Shown: positions 50,131 through 61,477, counted from the first letter of the stretch. The stretch is DNA of 64,000 nt from Brevibacterium sp. (GCF_031179145.1 NZ_JAPSIB010000009.1:78239-142238); one strand, 5' to 3'. Notes: generated from the letters alone by a model not told the origin. Numbers and translations are program-made.

Positions 50131-50908
50131 TCTCCATTGCCTGTTCCCTGCCCAGGAAATCGTTGATGTGGTCGAAGACGATGTCGGGATGCTCCGCCAT
50201 CGGCAGGTGCGCGGCATCGGGGATCACGGCGAGTTCGGAACCGGTCACCTGCTTCGACATCTCCGCCATCACCTCGGGCGTGCAGCCGGGATCCTGGGCG
50301 CCGGCCATGAACAGGGTCGGCGTGGTGATGGAGCGCAGCCGAGAGCCGAGATCGAACTTCACCAGCGCCCGGCAGCAGGCGATGTAGGCTGTGTCGTCCA
50401 TCGTGGCTAGGTCGGTGAGGATGAGGGGCCCGGTGGCAATGTCCTCCTCGAGGAAACCGGCGGCGAACCAGCGGTCGGCGGTGTCGTCGAGCTGGCCCTC
50501 GGTGCCGTCCTCGGTGACGTCCTTGATCCGCTGAGCCCAGGAGTCCGCAGTGCCGAACCTGGTGTTCGTCGCGCAGGCGACGAGACCGGTGAGCACCTCC
50601 GGGTGGTCCAGGGCCAGGGTCAGGCCGATCGCGCCGGAGATCGACACTCCGCAGTAGGCGAACTTCTCCACGCCGTGCTGGGCCATGGACTCGACGAGTC
50701 CCGTGGCGAGGTCGCCGATCGTGAAGTCGGCGATGACGTCGAACTCGTTGAAGGTGTGGCCAGGCAGGTCGGAGAGGTAGATCTGGTAGTCGTCGGCCAG
50801 TCGGGAGGCGACGGCCGACCACAGGGAGACGCGGGTGCCGAGTGCGCCGCCGAAGACGATGACGGGTGAGCCGGGATTGTCATTGAGGGGGTGGACGGAA
50901 ATCCGCAT
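50120..50908 (-). CDS. Alpha/beta hydrolase (3-oxoadipate enol-lactonase-like)
   Basis: A 262-residue alpha/beta hydrolase. The nucleophile elbow is CGVSISGAIG, with Ser at the position after GV and Ser replacing the last Gly of GxSxG. The acid is in FMAGAQDPGCTPEV and the catalytic His in IPDAAHLPMAEHP. The overall layout resembles PcaD-type lactonases, but no other pca gene is nearby, so the substrate is uncertain. The stop codon lies within a 15-bp tandem repeat. Its start overlaps the 3' end of the thymidine kinase gene by 29 bases. Confidence 0.8.
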   Translation of the reverse strand: MRISVHPLNDNPGSPVIVFGGALGTRVSLWSAVASRLADDYQIYLSDLPGHTFNEFDVIADFTIGDLATGLVESMAQHGVEKFAYCGVSISGAIGLTLALDHPEVLTGLVACATNTRFGTADSWAQRIKDVTEDGTEGQLDDTADRWFAAGFLEEDIATGPLILTDLATMDDTAYIACCRALVKFDLGSRLRSITTPTLFMAGAQDPGCTPEVMAEMSKQVTGSELAVIPDAAHLPMAEHPDIVFDHINDFLGREQAMENRV

Positions 50909-51584
50909 GAGAACTCCTCGCGAAGACGATGGGGGTTGGTCGATCGGGAGCTGCCGTCATCAGCCTACCGTCCGACAAGGACAGATAACAGCGCGGACAC
51001 AGCGATTCGTAGGTCACCGCGTTTCCGTCGATCGCGACCTGATCGCCGTCGAAGATGAACCGTCCCTCGACGAGGCGACCGTTGAACATCGCCTTGCGCC
51101 CGCAGCGGCAGATGGTCTTGAGCTCCTCGAGGGTGTGGGCGATCTCGAGGAGCCGGGCAGAGCCCGGGAAGGCCAGTGTGCGGAAGTCGGTGCGGATCCC
51201 GTAGCACATGACCGGAACCGCATTGTCGGTGGCGATCCGCATGAGGGAATCGACCTGCGCCGGTTCGAGGAACTGCGCCTCATCGATGAGCAGGCAGGCA
51301 ACGGGCGCCTTCGGGGTGTCGATGGATTCGAGCAGGGCGTCGTGGTCGACGTAGTCCGCGTGCTCGGCATAGATCGTCTCGACGTCCGCGCCCGGGGGGA
51401 TGAGGAAATCGACCTCGCGCGTGACGCCGAGCCGCGACACGATCTGATCGGCGCCCTTGGTGTCGATCAGCGGCTTGGCCAGCAGCACTCTCTGGCCCCG
51501 TTCCTCGTAGTTGAAGGCAGCCTGGAGCAGAGCAGTCGACTTGCCGGAATTCATCGCCCCGTAGCGGAAATAGAGCTTGGCCAC
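50880..51584 (-). CDS. tdk: Thymidine kinase (type II)
   Basis: A 234-residue kinase that phosphorylates thymidine in the salvage pathway. Walker A is GAMNSGKSTALL (residues about 8-19), Walker B-like LLIDEAQFLEP, and the lasso/substrate region has CYGIRTDFRTLAFPGSARLL. The structural zinc site is provided by ICRCGRKAMFN and SLCPRCYLSL (four Cys). GTG 51584 has GAGAGG upstream. It is divergent from icd. The C-terminal tail overlaps the hydrolase gene. Confidence 0.92.
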   Translation of the reverse strand: MAKLYFRYGAMNSGKSTALLQAAFNYEERGQRVLLAKPLIDTKGADQIVSRLGVTREVDFLIPPGADVETIYAEHADYVDHDALLESIDTPKAPVACLLIDEAQFLEPAQVDSLMRIATDNAVPVMCYGIRTDFRTLAFPGSARLLEIAHTLEELKTICRCGRKAMFNGRLVEGRFIFDGDQVAIDGNAVTYESLCPRCYLSLSDGRLMTAAPDRPTPIVFARSSHADFRPPPQ

Positions 51585-51671
51585 CTTCGTCCTCTCGATC
51601 GGGTCAACGCAGGGATCGCCTACGACAGAAGAACAATACCGTGCCCGAATCGGGCCGAATTCGAACTGTAG

Positions 51672-53945
<2,274 letters not shown>

Positions 53946-54044
53946 GCGCCGGACGACGAGTCCTGTCTCAGCGCTTCGAACCGACCTCCCGGCCGGCGGC
54001 AGGCGAGTCCGTTCTGTAACCGAATAGGACGATTCCACCACTGA

Positions 54045-54081
54045 TCATGGGCCCCATCTGCGATTAGGATGGGGCCCATGA
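54045..54081. terminator. 14-bp hairpin after icd that contains the lapA start codon
   Basis: The arm tcatgggccccatc (54045-54058) pairs perfectly with 54068-54081 over a 9-base loop. The 3' arm includes part of the lapA -10 box (54065-54070) and its ATG (54078-54080), so the structure can end icd transcripts while lapA starts downstream of it. Confidence 0.6.
54065..54070 (+). promoter_or_regulatory. -10 box of leaderless lapA-like gene promoter
   Basis: TAGGAT ends 7 bases before the ATG at 54078. Confidence 0.45.
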
Positions 54082-54593
54082 GCACTCATGGCAATCCCCG
54101 CGACGAATCCCAGACTCCCGAGGAGCTGCTGGCCGAGACCCAATCCGTCCTCGGCGGCCCACCCGCTCCCGGGGAGGAGCCGACACCGGCGCGAGCCGAT
54201 GCGGTGGAGAACCGATCCTCCATCGAACAGCCGGTCCCCACTCATCGGACGGGTGAGCAGCATCCAGGCGAGCAGTATGACGATCAGCTCGCCGGTGACC
54301 AGCGCGCGGCTGAGAACGCCAAGGCGCCGGGCGGGATGTCGGCAGGCATGTGGCTCTCGCTCATCCTCGGCGCCGTCATCCTCGTCCTGCTGCTCATCTT
54401 CATCCTCCAGAACAATGTTCCGGCGAACTTCCAGTACTTCGGCTGGCAGTTCGAACTGCCGTTGGGCGTGGCCATGCTCTTCGCCGCGATCGGCGGCATC
54501 TTCATCGCCGGAATCGTCGGCTCGGTGCGCATCTTCATCCTCGGCCGCAGGCTGAAGAAGATCTCCAAGGCAGCGGGAACCGAGCACAGGTGA
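54078..54593 (+). CDS. LapA-domain (DUF1049) membrane protein
   Basis: A 171-residue protein. The N-terminal 90 residues are acidic and disordered; then come two membrane helices (LSLILGAVILVLLLIFILQN and LGVAMLFAAIGGIFIAGIVG) joined by NVPANFQYFGWQFELP, the signature of the lipopolysaccharide assembly protein A domain, here in a Gram-positive envelope context. A basic tail RIFILGRRLKKI follows. ATG 54078 is chosen by the -10 spacing; an ATG at 54069 lies inside the box. Its stop overlaps the next start (GTGA), coupling it to the phosphopantetheinyl transferase. Confidence 0.8.
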   Translation: MSTHGNPRDESQTPEELLAETQSVLGGPPAPGEEPTPARADAVENRSSIEQPVPTHRTGEQHPGEQYDDQLAGDQRAAENAKAPGGMSAGMWLSLILGAVILVLLLIFILQNNVPANFQYFGWQFELPLGVAMLFAAIGGIFIAGIVGSVRIFILGRRLKKISKAAGTEHR

Positions 54594-55258
54594 CAATCCC
54601 GCCGAACCTCTCCGCACTTCCGCCCGGCTTCGTCGTCCTCCGCTCGGCCCTCGATGACGTCAGTCTCGTCCTCGCCGACACCGCTGCGGACGCTGCCTGG
54701 GCACGCACCGATCACTCTGTTCTCACCGAACAGGAGATCAACTACTCCCTCGAGTTCGACCCCGAGCTCGCCACTACGTGGGCAGCGGGCCGAGTCGTCC
54801 TCCGTCACGTCCTCGGCAGTGTGCTCGACTGTGACCCGGGGTCGATCGAAATTCGTCTTGACATCGCCGGCAAGCCGAGAGTCACCGACTGCGAGTTCTC
54901 CGTCACCCGTGCCCAGCGCCTGGTGCTGGTGGCGGTGGCAGCGGATCCCGTGGGCGTCGACCTCGAGGCGATCCCCGAGGACTCGGTCGCCGCAGAGGCG
55001 GCAGCGCTCCTCCACTCCCGTGAGCGGGACGAGCTGGCACAGCTGGAGGGCCGCGAGCTCGCGGAGAGCTTCGTGCGGGTCTGGGCCCGGAAGGAGGCCT
55101 TCCTCAAAGCTCTGAGCACGGGGTTGGCCCGCGACCCGGGCATGGATTACATCGGCGCCGCCGGCTCTCCGCAGTCACCCCACCCGGACGTCGACATCGT
55201 CGATGTCGTCAATGGGATTCCCGCGGGCTACTCAGCGGCGCTGGCCGTCAACCGCTGA
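54590..55258 (+). CDS. 4'-phosphopantetheinyl transferase (Sfp type)
   Basis: A 222-residue enzyme that attaches the phosphopantetheine arm of CoA to carrier proteins. Core motifs are PVGVDLEAIPED (Mg2+ ligands, family consensus GIDVE) and RVWARKEAFLKALSTGL (family consensus WxxKEA). GKPRVTDCEFSVTRAQRLVL carries the pocket residues. GTG 54590 overlaps the LapA stop. No fatty-acid synthase, PKS or NRPS gene is in this window, so the carrier targets lie elsewhere. Confidence 0.88.
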   Translation: MTIPPNLSALPPGFVVLRSALDDVSLVLADTAADAAWARTDHSVLTEQEINYSLEFDPELATTWAAGRVVLRHVLGSVLDCDPGSIEIRLDIAGKPRVTDCEFSVTRAQRLVLVAVAADPVGVDLEAIPEDSVAAEAAALLHSRERDELAQLEGRELAESFVRVWARKEAFLKALSTGLARDPGMDYIGAAGSPQSPHPDVDIVDVVNGIPAGYSAALAVNR

Positions 55259-55320
55259 GTTCGTGTCGGTCGTCGGCCCACGCTGTCGTCGTCGGTGGGC
55301 CGTCGCCGGCGGCCCGACTC

Positions 55321-55713
55321 TCAGTCGGCGCCTGTCCGATCGTCGTCGCCGAAGTCTGGGCCGTTCGCCCCTGTGGTGAAGGCGATCGCGACTCCCAACG
55401 ACCCCAGTGAGAGAAGCCCGAAGAACACGTACCCCGCTCCCGGGTTGTCGCTCAGGGCGAGAACGGTCCCGACGAACGCGGCGACCACGGCGAGGGCGTC
55501 GAATGCTAACAGCACCCTGATCTGGCGCCTCTCCGCCTTGCTCACCCCATAGGAGATCTCGGTCGCTCCACTGAGGAACAGAAGCACGATGGCGGAGATG
55601 ACGAGCCACCTCGGCGAGCCGAAGAAGCCTTCGAGGTCGGGCAGCCAGATGCAGAAGGCGGAGGCCAGGAGCATCTTGAACACACCGTCAGCGATGAAAC
55701 CGAACTTGAGCAT
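55321..55713 (-). CDS. Small four-helix membrane protein of unknown function
   Basis: A 130-residue protein with four hydrophobic segments (FIADGVFKMLLASAFCIWL, WLVISAIVLLFLSGATEIS, VLLAFDALAVVAAFVGTVLA and AGYVFFGLLSLGSLGVAIAF) and an Asp-rich tail. No family is recognised. It lies 9 bases downstream of the MocR gene on the same strand, so it is probably in that transcript. Confidence 0.7.
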   Translation of the reverse strand: MLKFGFIADGVFKMLLASAFCIWLPDLEGFFGSPRWLVISAIVLLFLSGATEISYGVSKAERRQIRVLLAFDALAVVAAFVGTVLALSDNPGAGYVFFGLLSLGSLGVAIAFTTGANGPDFGDDDRTGAD

Positions 55714-55722
55714 GGCCCGATC

Positions 55723-57180
55723 CTAGTCCGCTGCCTCCTCCGACGCCGCCGCTTCCCCCAACCTCGCCGCCTCCTCCGCCGACGCCGTCAGCCGTTGCAC
55801 CGTGCGCAGGGCCTGACGCAGCACGGGCGCCTCGACGTTCGAGTGGGCCAGAACGATTCCATGTCGGACATCGCTGTCGCCGCTCCAGCCTGCAGCCAGC
55901 GAGGCGACAAGGATCCCCCGGGCAGCCAACTCGGCGCGCAGTCGCCGGGCATCGTGCTCGTCGGTTTCGATGACGAGGGTGCGCCCCTCGTGGACGAGGC
56001 CGCGGATCTCACCGACCTCGGCCAGCACCGCCTCGGCGGCCCGCAGCCGACGACGACCACGCGAGATCCGACGACGCAGGCCCCCGGAGCTGAGGTAGGA
56101 GGCGATCGCGGTCTGCATGACCGGCGAGAACGCCGGACCCAACGCCGTGCGGGTGCGTGCGAGCCGCTCAGTGACCGGGCCGTGGGCGATGAGGTAGCCG
56201 GTGGAGACCGCCGAGGTGAGCAGGGTCGAGAACGTCCCGACGTGGACGACCTGCGCGCCGACGCCCAAGGAGACGGCGAGGTCGTAGAGCGTGGGCACGA
56301 CGGTGCGCCGGTAGCGGGCCTCGCTGTCGTAGTCGTCCTCGATGACCAGCACGTCGTTCTCGGCGGCCCATCCCAGCAGCCGCACCCGGCGGTCGACGGG
56401 GAGGGTCGTGCCGTGCGGGAACTGGTGATTGGGGGTGACGACGACAGCACCGACGAGGGGCGCGATGCGGTCGAGTTCGGATTCGTCGAGCCCGGCCGAG
56501 ACGTCGAAGGGGACGAGCTCGCGATCGGTCATCGCCTGCCGCAGTCCGGGAAAGCCGGGGTTCTCGACCCCGATCGCTCCCTCGAGGCCCGAGGTGAACA
56601 GGAGCCTGATCCCGTCACGCGAGCCGCTCGTGAGGATGACGTCATCGGGTTCGACCTTGGTCCCCCGCAGCAGGCGCAGATGCTCGGCGATCGCCCATCG
56701 GGCCCCCGGCTGACCGAGAGGGTCGACCGGCCCCGGATCCGTGTCGAGGGAATCCCTCCAGGCCCGGCGGAATGCCGGTTCCCGCAAGGGATTGTCGCCG
56801 CCGAAGCCCGGACGCAGGTCGACGACATGCTGCGGAGGCCGTCTCGGCACGGCGGGGGGCTGCCGTCTGCGGCTGCGCTCTCCGAGCGCCGGTGGGAGGT
56901 CGGGGTTGACCCGGGTCGCCGAACGCTCGCGGGACACCAGATACCCCTCGACGCCGAGCTGGGCGTAAGCCGTCTCGACGGTGCCGCGGGAGATCCCGAG
57001 GTGCGCCGACATCCTCCTGCTCGAGGGGACAGGTTCGTCGGGGTGGAGGACGCCTGTCGAGATGAGGCGGCGGAACACGGCCACGAGCTGATCCGGGAGC
57101 GGCATCGCGGAACCGCGGTCGATCTCGATGGGCAGCGAGATTCCGGCGGCACGCGGCATCGGAGAGGACTCGATGGACAT
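55723..57180 (-). CDS. pdxR: MocR/PdxR-type regulator lacking the PLP lysine
   Basis: A 485-residue fusion of a GntR winged helix (about 22-92; SSRRMSAHLGISRGTVETAY) with an aminotransferase-like domain. PLP-pocket residues are retained in TSGSRDG, VTPNHQFPHG and IEDDYDSEARY. The Schiff-base Lys, in GTFSK in the family, is Thr319 in HVGTFSTLLTSAVSTGY, confirmed by codon ACC. Divergent pdxST identifies it as a pyridoxine-biosynthesis regulator, expected to respond to PLP, though a covalent aldimine is not possible at that residue. TAGACT lies 6 bases before ATG 57180. Confidence 0.85.
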   Translation of the reverse strand: MSIESSPMPRAAGISLPIEIDRGSAMPLPDQLVAVFRRLISTGVLHPDEPVPSSRRMSAHLGISRGTVETAYAQLGVEGYLVSRERSATRVNPDLPPALGERSRRRQPPAVPRRPPQHVVDLRPGFGGDNPLREPAFRRAWRDSLDTDPGPVDPLGQPGARWAIAEHLRLLRGTKVEPDDVILTSGSRDGIRLLFTSGLEGAIGVENPGFPGLRQAMTDRELVPFDVSAGLDESELDRIAPLVGAVVVTPNHQFPHGTTLPVDRRVRLLGWAAENDVLVIEDDYDSEARYRRTVVPTLYDLAVSLGVGAQVVHVGTFSTLLTSAVSTGYLIAHGPVTERLARTRTALGPAFSPVMQTAIASYLSSGGLRRRISRGRRRLRAAEAVLAEVGEIRGLVHEGRTLVIETDEHDARRLRAELAARGILVASLAAGWSGDSDVRHGIVLAHSNVEAPVLRQALRTVQRLTASAEEAARLGEAAASEEAAD

Positions 57181-57186
57181 ACGATC

Positions 57187-57192
57187 AGTCTA
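57187..57192 (-). promoter_or_regulatory. -10 box of leaderless pdxR promoter
   Basis: TAGACT on the minus strand ends 6 bases before ATG 57180. Confidence 0.5.
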
Positions 57193-57193
57193 C

Positions 57194-57236
57194 TGGCTCA
57201 AAATAGTGCTCGAATTCTGGCACTGTGGTTGAGCCA
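57194..57236. promoter_or_regulatory. Two-part dyad in the pdxR-pdxS intergenic region
   Basis: TGGCTCAA (57194-57201) and TTGAGCCA (57229-57236) are perfect inverted repeats enclosing a second pair, AGTGC (57205-57209) and GCACT (57220-57224). The nested symmetry and position suggest the PdxR operator. Confidence 0.5.
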
Positions 57237-57323
57237 CATGGAGCCATAACCTGGGTGGAGACCACACACCCCGCGGCCGCAGTCGAATGACGGTTGCAGC
57301 CGCACGAAGATTAAGGCACCCCT

Positions 57324-58205
57324 ATGACCGAAGCGCAGACCCTGCTCAACACCGGACTGGCCCAGATGCTCAAGGGCGGCGTCATCATGGACGTCGTCAC
57401 TCCCGAACAGGCGAAGATCGCCGAGGCCTCCGGCGCCAGCGCAGTGATGGCGCTCGAGCGGGTTCCCGCCGACATCCGCGCCCAGGGCGGCGTGGCCCGG
57501 ATGAGCGACCCGGACCTCATCGATTCGATCATCAACTCGGTCTCGATCCCTGTCATGGCGAAGGCCCGCATCGGCCACTTCGTCGAGGCGCAGATCCTCG
57601 AGACCCTCGGCGTCGACTACATCGACGAGTCCGAGGTCCTCTCCCCCGCCGACTACGTCAACCACATCGACAAATCCGTATTCAAGGTTCCCTTCGTCTG
57701 CGGTGCGACCAACCTCGGCGAGGCCCTGCGCCGGATCACCGAGGGCGCATCGATGATCCGCTCGAAGGGCGAAGCCGGCACCGGCGACGTCTCCGAGGCG
57801 ATGCGCCACCTGCGCACCATCAATGGTGAGATCCGGGCGCTGGGCGCCAAGAGCGAGGACGAGCTCTATGTCGCCGCCAAGGAGATCGCAGCACCGTATC
57901 ACCTGGTCAAGCAGGTCGCGAGCCTTGGCCGCCTGCCTGTCGTGACCTTCGTCGCCGGCGGAATCGCCACCCCGGCCGACGCCGCCATGATGATGCAGCT
58001 GGGCGCCGACGGCGTCTTCGTCGGCTCCGGCATCTTCAAGTCCGGCAACCCTGAGGCCCGCGCCAAGGCCATCGTCGAGGCGACCACCCACTACGACGAT
58101 CCCGAAGCCGTGGCGAAGGCGTCACGCGGCCTCGGCGATGCGATGGTCGGCATCAACGTCGCGGACCTGCCCGCACCCCACCGCCTGGCCGAGCGCGGAT
58201 GGTGA
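57324..58205 (+). CDS. pdxS: Pyridoxal 5'-phosphate synthase lyase subunit PdxS
   Basis: A 293-residue TIM barrel that builds PLP from ribose 5-phosphate, glyceraldehyde 3-phosphate and ammonia. Characteristic segments are [66 protein letters not shown] and [18 protein letters not shown]. It forms a dodecamer with PdxT, whose gene overlaps its 3' end. The ATG is preceded by a weak AAGG. TAACCT at 57247-57252 is a candidate -10 box with a longer leader. Confidence 0.95.
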   Translation: MTEAQTLLNTGLAQMLKGGVIMDVVTPEQAKIAEASGASAVMALERVPADIRAQGGVARMSDPDLIDSIINSVSIPVMAKARIGHFVEAQILETLGVDYIDESEVLSPADYVNHIDKSVFKVPFVCGATNLGEALRRITEGASMIRSKGEAGTGDVSEAMRHLRTINGEIRALGAKSEDELYVAAKEIAAPYHLVKQVASLGRLPVVTFVAGGIATPADAAMMMQLGADGVFVGSGIFKSGNPEARAKAIVEATTHYDDPEAVAKASRGLGDAMVGINVADLPAPHRLAERGW

Positions 58206-58780
58206 CGGTCGGCGTCCTCAGTCTCCAGGGAGCATTCCGCGAGCACGTGAGCGTGCTCCGCTCCCTGGGGGCTCAGACCCGCAAGGTCACCCGCCCCGAA
58301 CACCTCGAGGGCCTCGACTCGATCGTCCTGCCGGGCGGCGAGTCGTCGGCGATGGTCCGCATCGCCGCGAACGTCGGGCTCTTCCCCGTGCTCTCCCAGC
58401 GCATCCGCGACGGATTGCCGACCTTCGGCACTTGCGCGGGTCTCATCCTGCTGGCCGAGCGGCTCACGGACGAAACGCTGGACGGCTACGGCCGCCTCGG
58501 CGGTCTCGGCATCACGGTGGCGCGAAACGCCTACGGCTCCCAGCGGGAATCGTTCGTCGCGCCGCTGACGGTGACAGGTCTTGACGGGGACTTCCACGGA
58601 ACCTTCATCCGTGCCCCGCAGATCGTCGACGCGGGCGACGCCGAGGTGCTCGCCTCCCACGCGGGTCTGCCCGTGCTCGTGCGCTCCGGCAACGTCTGGG
58701 GCGGCAGCTTCCATCCCGAACTGGGTCCGGACACCCGGATTCACGAACTGTTCCTGCAGACCGTGGGCGTGACTGTGTGA
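58199..58780 (+). CDS. pdxT: Pyridoxal 5'-phosphate synthase glutaminase subunit PdxT
   Basis: A 193-residue class I glutaminase that supplies ammonia to PdxS. The catalytic Cys is in [15 protein letters not shown], the glutamine-binding segment is LPGGESSAM, and the His-Glu pair is in [15 protein letters not shown] 58199 overlaps the pdxS stop (an in-frame GTG follows at 58202), so the two subunits are translated together. Confidence 0.95.
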   Translation: MVTVGVLSLQGAFREHVSVLRSLGAQTRKVTRPEHLEGLDSIVLPGGESSAMVRIAANVGLFPVLSQRIRDGLPTFGTCAGLILLAERLTDETLDGYGRLGGLGITVARNAYGSQRESFVAPLTVTGLDGDFHGTFIRAPQIVDAGDAEVLASHAGLPVLVRSGNVWGGSFHPELGPDTRIHELFLQTVGVTV

Positions 58781-58791
58781 AGATGGAGGCT

Positions 58792-60417
58792 ATGACCTCC
58801 GACACAGTTCAGCAGATCAAAGCCGGCTACACCTTCGATTCGCCCACCTTGGAGCTCGGTGTCGTCCTCGACAGCGACACACCGGTCAAGGACGTGCCCA
58901 TCGGCATCCCTCTGTCGATGCTCAACCGTCACGGCCTCATCGCCGGCGCCACTGGCACAGGTAAGACCGTCACGCTCCAGGTGCTCGCCGAGCAGCTCTC
59001 ACGCGCCGGCGTCCCGGTGTTCGCCTCCGACATCAAAGGCGACCTGTCGGGCGTCGGCGCGCCGGGTGTGGCCTCGGACAAGCTGAACAAGCGCCTCGAG
59101 GCGGCCGGTCAGGAATGGACCGCCTCGGCGAATCCGACCGAGTTCTACACGCTCGGCGATTCCGGGCTCGGCACACCCCTGCGCGCCACGGTGACCTCGT
59201 TCGGACCGATCCTGCTGTCGAAGGTCCTCGAGCTCAACGACACTCAGGAATCCGTCCTCGCGCTCGTCTTCCACTACGCGGACAAGGCCGGCCTGGCCCT
59301 GCTCGACCTCAGCGATCTGCGCGAAGTCCTCAATTTCCTCACCTCCGCGGAGGGCAAGGAAGACCTCGCCGGCATCGGCGGGGCGTCGAAGGCCAGCGTC
59401 GGGGTGATCCTGCGCAAGATCTCCGAACTCTCCGCACAAGGCGGGGACATCTTCTTCGGCGAACCGGAGTTCGACACCGCGGATCTGCTCCGGGTCGACG
59501 ACGCCGGGGCCGGCATCGTCTCCGTCCTCGAGCTGCAGAAGCTCAGCCAATCCCCTGCCCTGTTCTCGACGTTCCTCATGTGGCTGCTCGCGGACCTGTT
59601 CCAGGACCTGCCCGAGGTCGGCGATGCGGACAAACCCTCCCTCGTGTTCTTCTTCGACGAGGCGCATCTGCTCTTCGCCGATGCGTCGAAGGCGTTCCTC
59701 CAGTCGGTGACGCAGACGGTGCGGCTGATCCGGTCGAAGGGAGTGGGCGTCTTCTTCGTCACGCAGACTCCGGGAGACGTTCCCGACGACGTGCTCGCCC
59801 AGCTCGGCTCGCGCATCCAACACCAGCTGCGCGCCCACACCCCGAACGACGCGAAGGCGCTCAAGGCCACGGTGCAGACGTTCCCGAAGTCCGACTTCGA
59901 CCTCGAGGAGCTGCTGACCACGCTCGGCATCGGTGAGGCCGTGGTGACCGTGATGGATCCCGAGGGCGCGCCGACTCCCGTCGCGCCGACTCGAATGCGG
60001 GCGCCGGAGTCGAAGATCGGCCCGATGGGCGAGGACGAGGTCCGCGCCGCAGTCAAGACGTCCGCGCAGTTCGCGAAATACGGAGAGGCCGTCGACCGGG
60101 AGTCCGCGCGGGAGATCCTCGCGGCCAGGCTCGAGAAGGGCTCGACCACCGCCGAGGCGGAACAGCCCGCGGAGGGTGCCCCGGGGACGACTGGCGGCAG
60201 TTCGACGAGTGGTGGGTCGACAGATGATGGGTCGACGAGGACGTCGAAAGTCGAGTTCCCGGAGGACTCAGCGCCGCGGTCGGAGCCCCGCGGGAAGAAG
60301 GACGAGGAGAACATCTTCTCCCAAGTCGTCAAATCCTCGGCGTTCAAGCAGTTCACCCGCACGGCGGCGCGGGAGATCGCACGCGGTCTCTTCGGCACGT
60401 CGCGTCGCCGCCGGTAG
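58792..60417 (+). CDS. HerA/DUF853-type P-loop ATPase
   Basis: A 541-residue ATPase of the HerA-FtsK group (E. coli YjgR-like, DUF853). Walker A is GATGTGKTVTLQ (about residues 50-61), Walker B FFFDEAHLLFADA, followed by RSKGVGVFFVTQTPGDVPDD. The conserved SDIKGDLSGVGAPG lies between. A Ser/Gly/Thr-rich linker (about 440-500) and a C-terminal helix ending in four Arg complete it. In-frame starts are GTG 58777, ATG 58783 and ATG 58792; the last has GGAGG, although very close. Cellular role unknown; a DNA-pumping function is possible by family. Confidence 0.85.
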   Translation: MTSDTVQQIKAGYTFDSPTLELGVVLDSDTPVKDVPIGIPLSMLNRHGLIAGATGTGKTVTLQVLAEQLSRAGVPVFASDIKGDLSGVGAPGVASDKLNKRLEAAGQEWTASANPTEFYTLGDSGLGTPLRATVTSFGPILLSKVLELNDTQESVLALVFHYADKAGLALLDLSDLREVLNFLTSAEGKEDLAGIGGASKASVGVILRKISELSAQGGDIFFGEPEFDTADLLRVDDAGAGIVSVLELQKLSQSPALFSTFLMWLLADLFQDLPEVGDADKPSLVFFFDEAHLLFADASKAFLQSVTQTVRLIRSKGVGVFFVTQTPGDVPDDVLAQLGSRIQHQLRAHTPNDAKALKATVQTFPKSDFDLEELLTTLGIGEAVVTVMDPEGAPTPVAPTRMRAPESKIGPMGEDEVRAAVKTSAQFAKYGEAVDRESAREILAARLEKGSTTAEAEQPAEGAPGTTGGSSTSGGSTDDGSTRTSKVEFPEDSAPRSEPRGKKDEENIFSQVVKSSAFKQFTRTAAREIARGLFGTSRRRR

Positions 60418-60438
60418 GGGTCACCGTTCGGCAGAGAC

Positions 60439-61470
60439 TCAGAATCTGGGCACGATGAGCAGGAGCCTGTCCGCGCCTGCCCGCACATTGAGCTCACGGC
60501 AGGCCCCGATGCTGTCACCGTCGAGATGCAGCGGTGCTGCTTCGTCGAGAGTGATCCGCAGCTCCGTCCCCGTCCAGTAGTGCATGGCCGGGTTCCGCTC
60601 GGGGGCACCGGCGAGGCTGTCGAGAGCGATCCCCGCCCATCCCCGAAGGCGCTGCGAGGCCGCCAGCGCCTTCGGGACTACGGTTTCATGTTCAGCCGTG
60701 GGCCGGCGTGCGCTCGCGCGCTTCTGTTCAGCGCCGTTCTCAAGGCTGACGGCGAGGAACTCGAATTCCTCAGCGGTCGCCTCGGCGCGAGGAAAGACCG
60801 CGGTCGGACCTGCCGGGTGCGACACCTTCGACGCCATGATCGACCAGCAGCGCGATGAGGATATCGCCGCAGCCTGCGCAGCGGTGATCACAGCATGAAC
60901 TCCCGGAGAGAAGAGCGCGCTCAGCGCGCCCCACAGGTAGCCGGCGACTCCGGGAACCCTGTGCTTCCCGGCGACCGCCTCGGCGTCTCCGCCGATCCCG
61001 GCCATCGAGACGAACACCTCACGTCGACTATTGCCTGCGGCGTCAACGTACTCAGCTTCGTTTACGGGCACTTCGACCATGTCTACGCCGAGGTGGTGGC
61101 GGCGCAGGTGGCGGGCCAGGACGTTCGCGGTGCCGGTGGGCACGATGAGCACAGGCACCCCGGTGCCGGCGAGTTCCGGAGCGATGGCGCGCACTGTTCC
61201 GTCGCCCCCGACCACGATCAGGACGTCCGCGCCCCAATCGAGGAGTTCGCCCGCCTGCTGCCTGCCCGGCCAGGCGCGAGTCGTGGTCGCGGTTCGATAC
61301 CTCACGGTCTCGGACTTCACAGCTTCGGGCTTCGCAGGTGCTGGACTCAACTCACCGGCGGTCGTCGCAACCTCCGACCTCGCAGCGCGCGACCGCAGTT
61401 GCCGGGACAGCACCGTGTAAACCCAGGCGCTGCGATGATGGCGCGGATTGACGATGATTCCGAAACGCAC
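60439..61470 (-). CDS. Diacylglycerol/lipid kinase family protein (DagK type)
   Basis: A 343-residue kinase of the YegS/DgkB group. The nucleotide-binding motif is IVVGGDGTVRAIAPEL with PTGTANVLARHL following, and the C-terminal part has ELRITLDEAAPLHLDGDSIG, the lipid-kinase DG motif. A Pro/Lys/Thr-rich insert follows the N-terminal beta strand. It phosphorylates a lipid or polyprenol; the substrate is unknown. GTG 61470 is the only sensible start, 7 bases after the upstream stop. It is co-transcribed with the winged-helix gene. Confidence 0.82.
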   Translation of the reverse strand: MRFGIIVNPRHHRSAWVYTVLSRQLRSRAARSEVATTAGELSPAPAKPEAVKSETVRYRTATTTRAWPGRQQAGELLDWGADVLIVVGGDGTVRAIAPELAGTGVPVLIVPTGTANVLARHLRRHHLGVDMVEVPVNEAEYVDAAGNSRREVFVSMAGIGGDAEAVAGKHRVPGVAGYLWGALSALFSPGVHAVITAAQAAAISSSRCWSIMASKVSHPAGPTAVFPRAEATAEEFEFLAVSLENGAEQKRASARRPTAEHETVVPKALAASQRLRGWAGIALDSLAGAPERNPAMHYWTGTELRITLDEAAPLHLDGDSIGACRELNVRAGADRLLLIVPRF

Positions 61471-61477
61471 GATTTCC

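Noticed and set aside
50120..50908. Assigning pcaD to the alpha/beta hydrolase
   Set aside because: No other protocatechuate genes are nearby and the nucleophile elbow lacks the usual final Gly.
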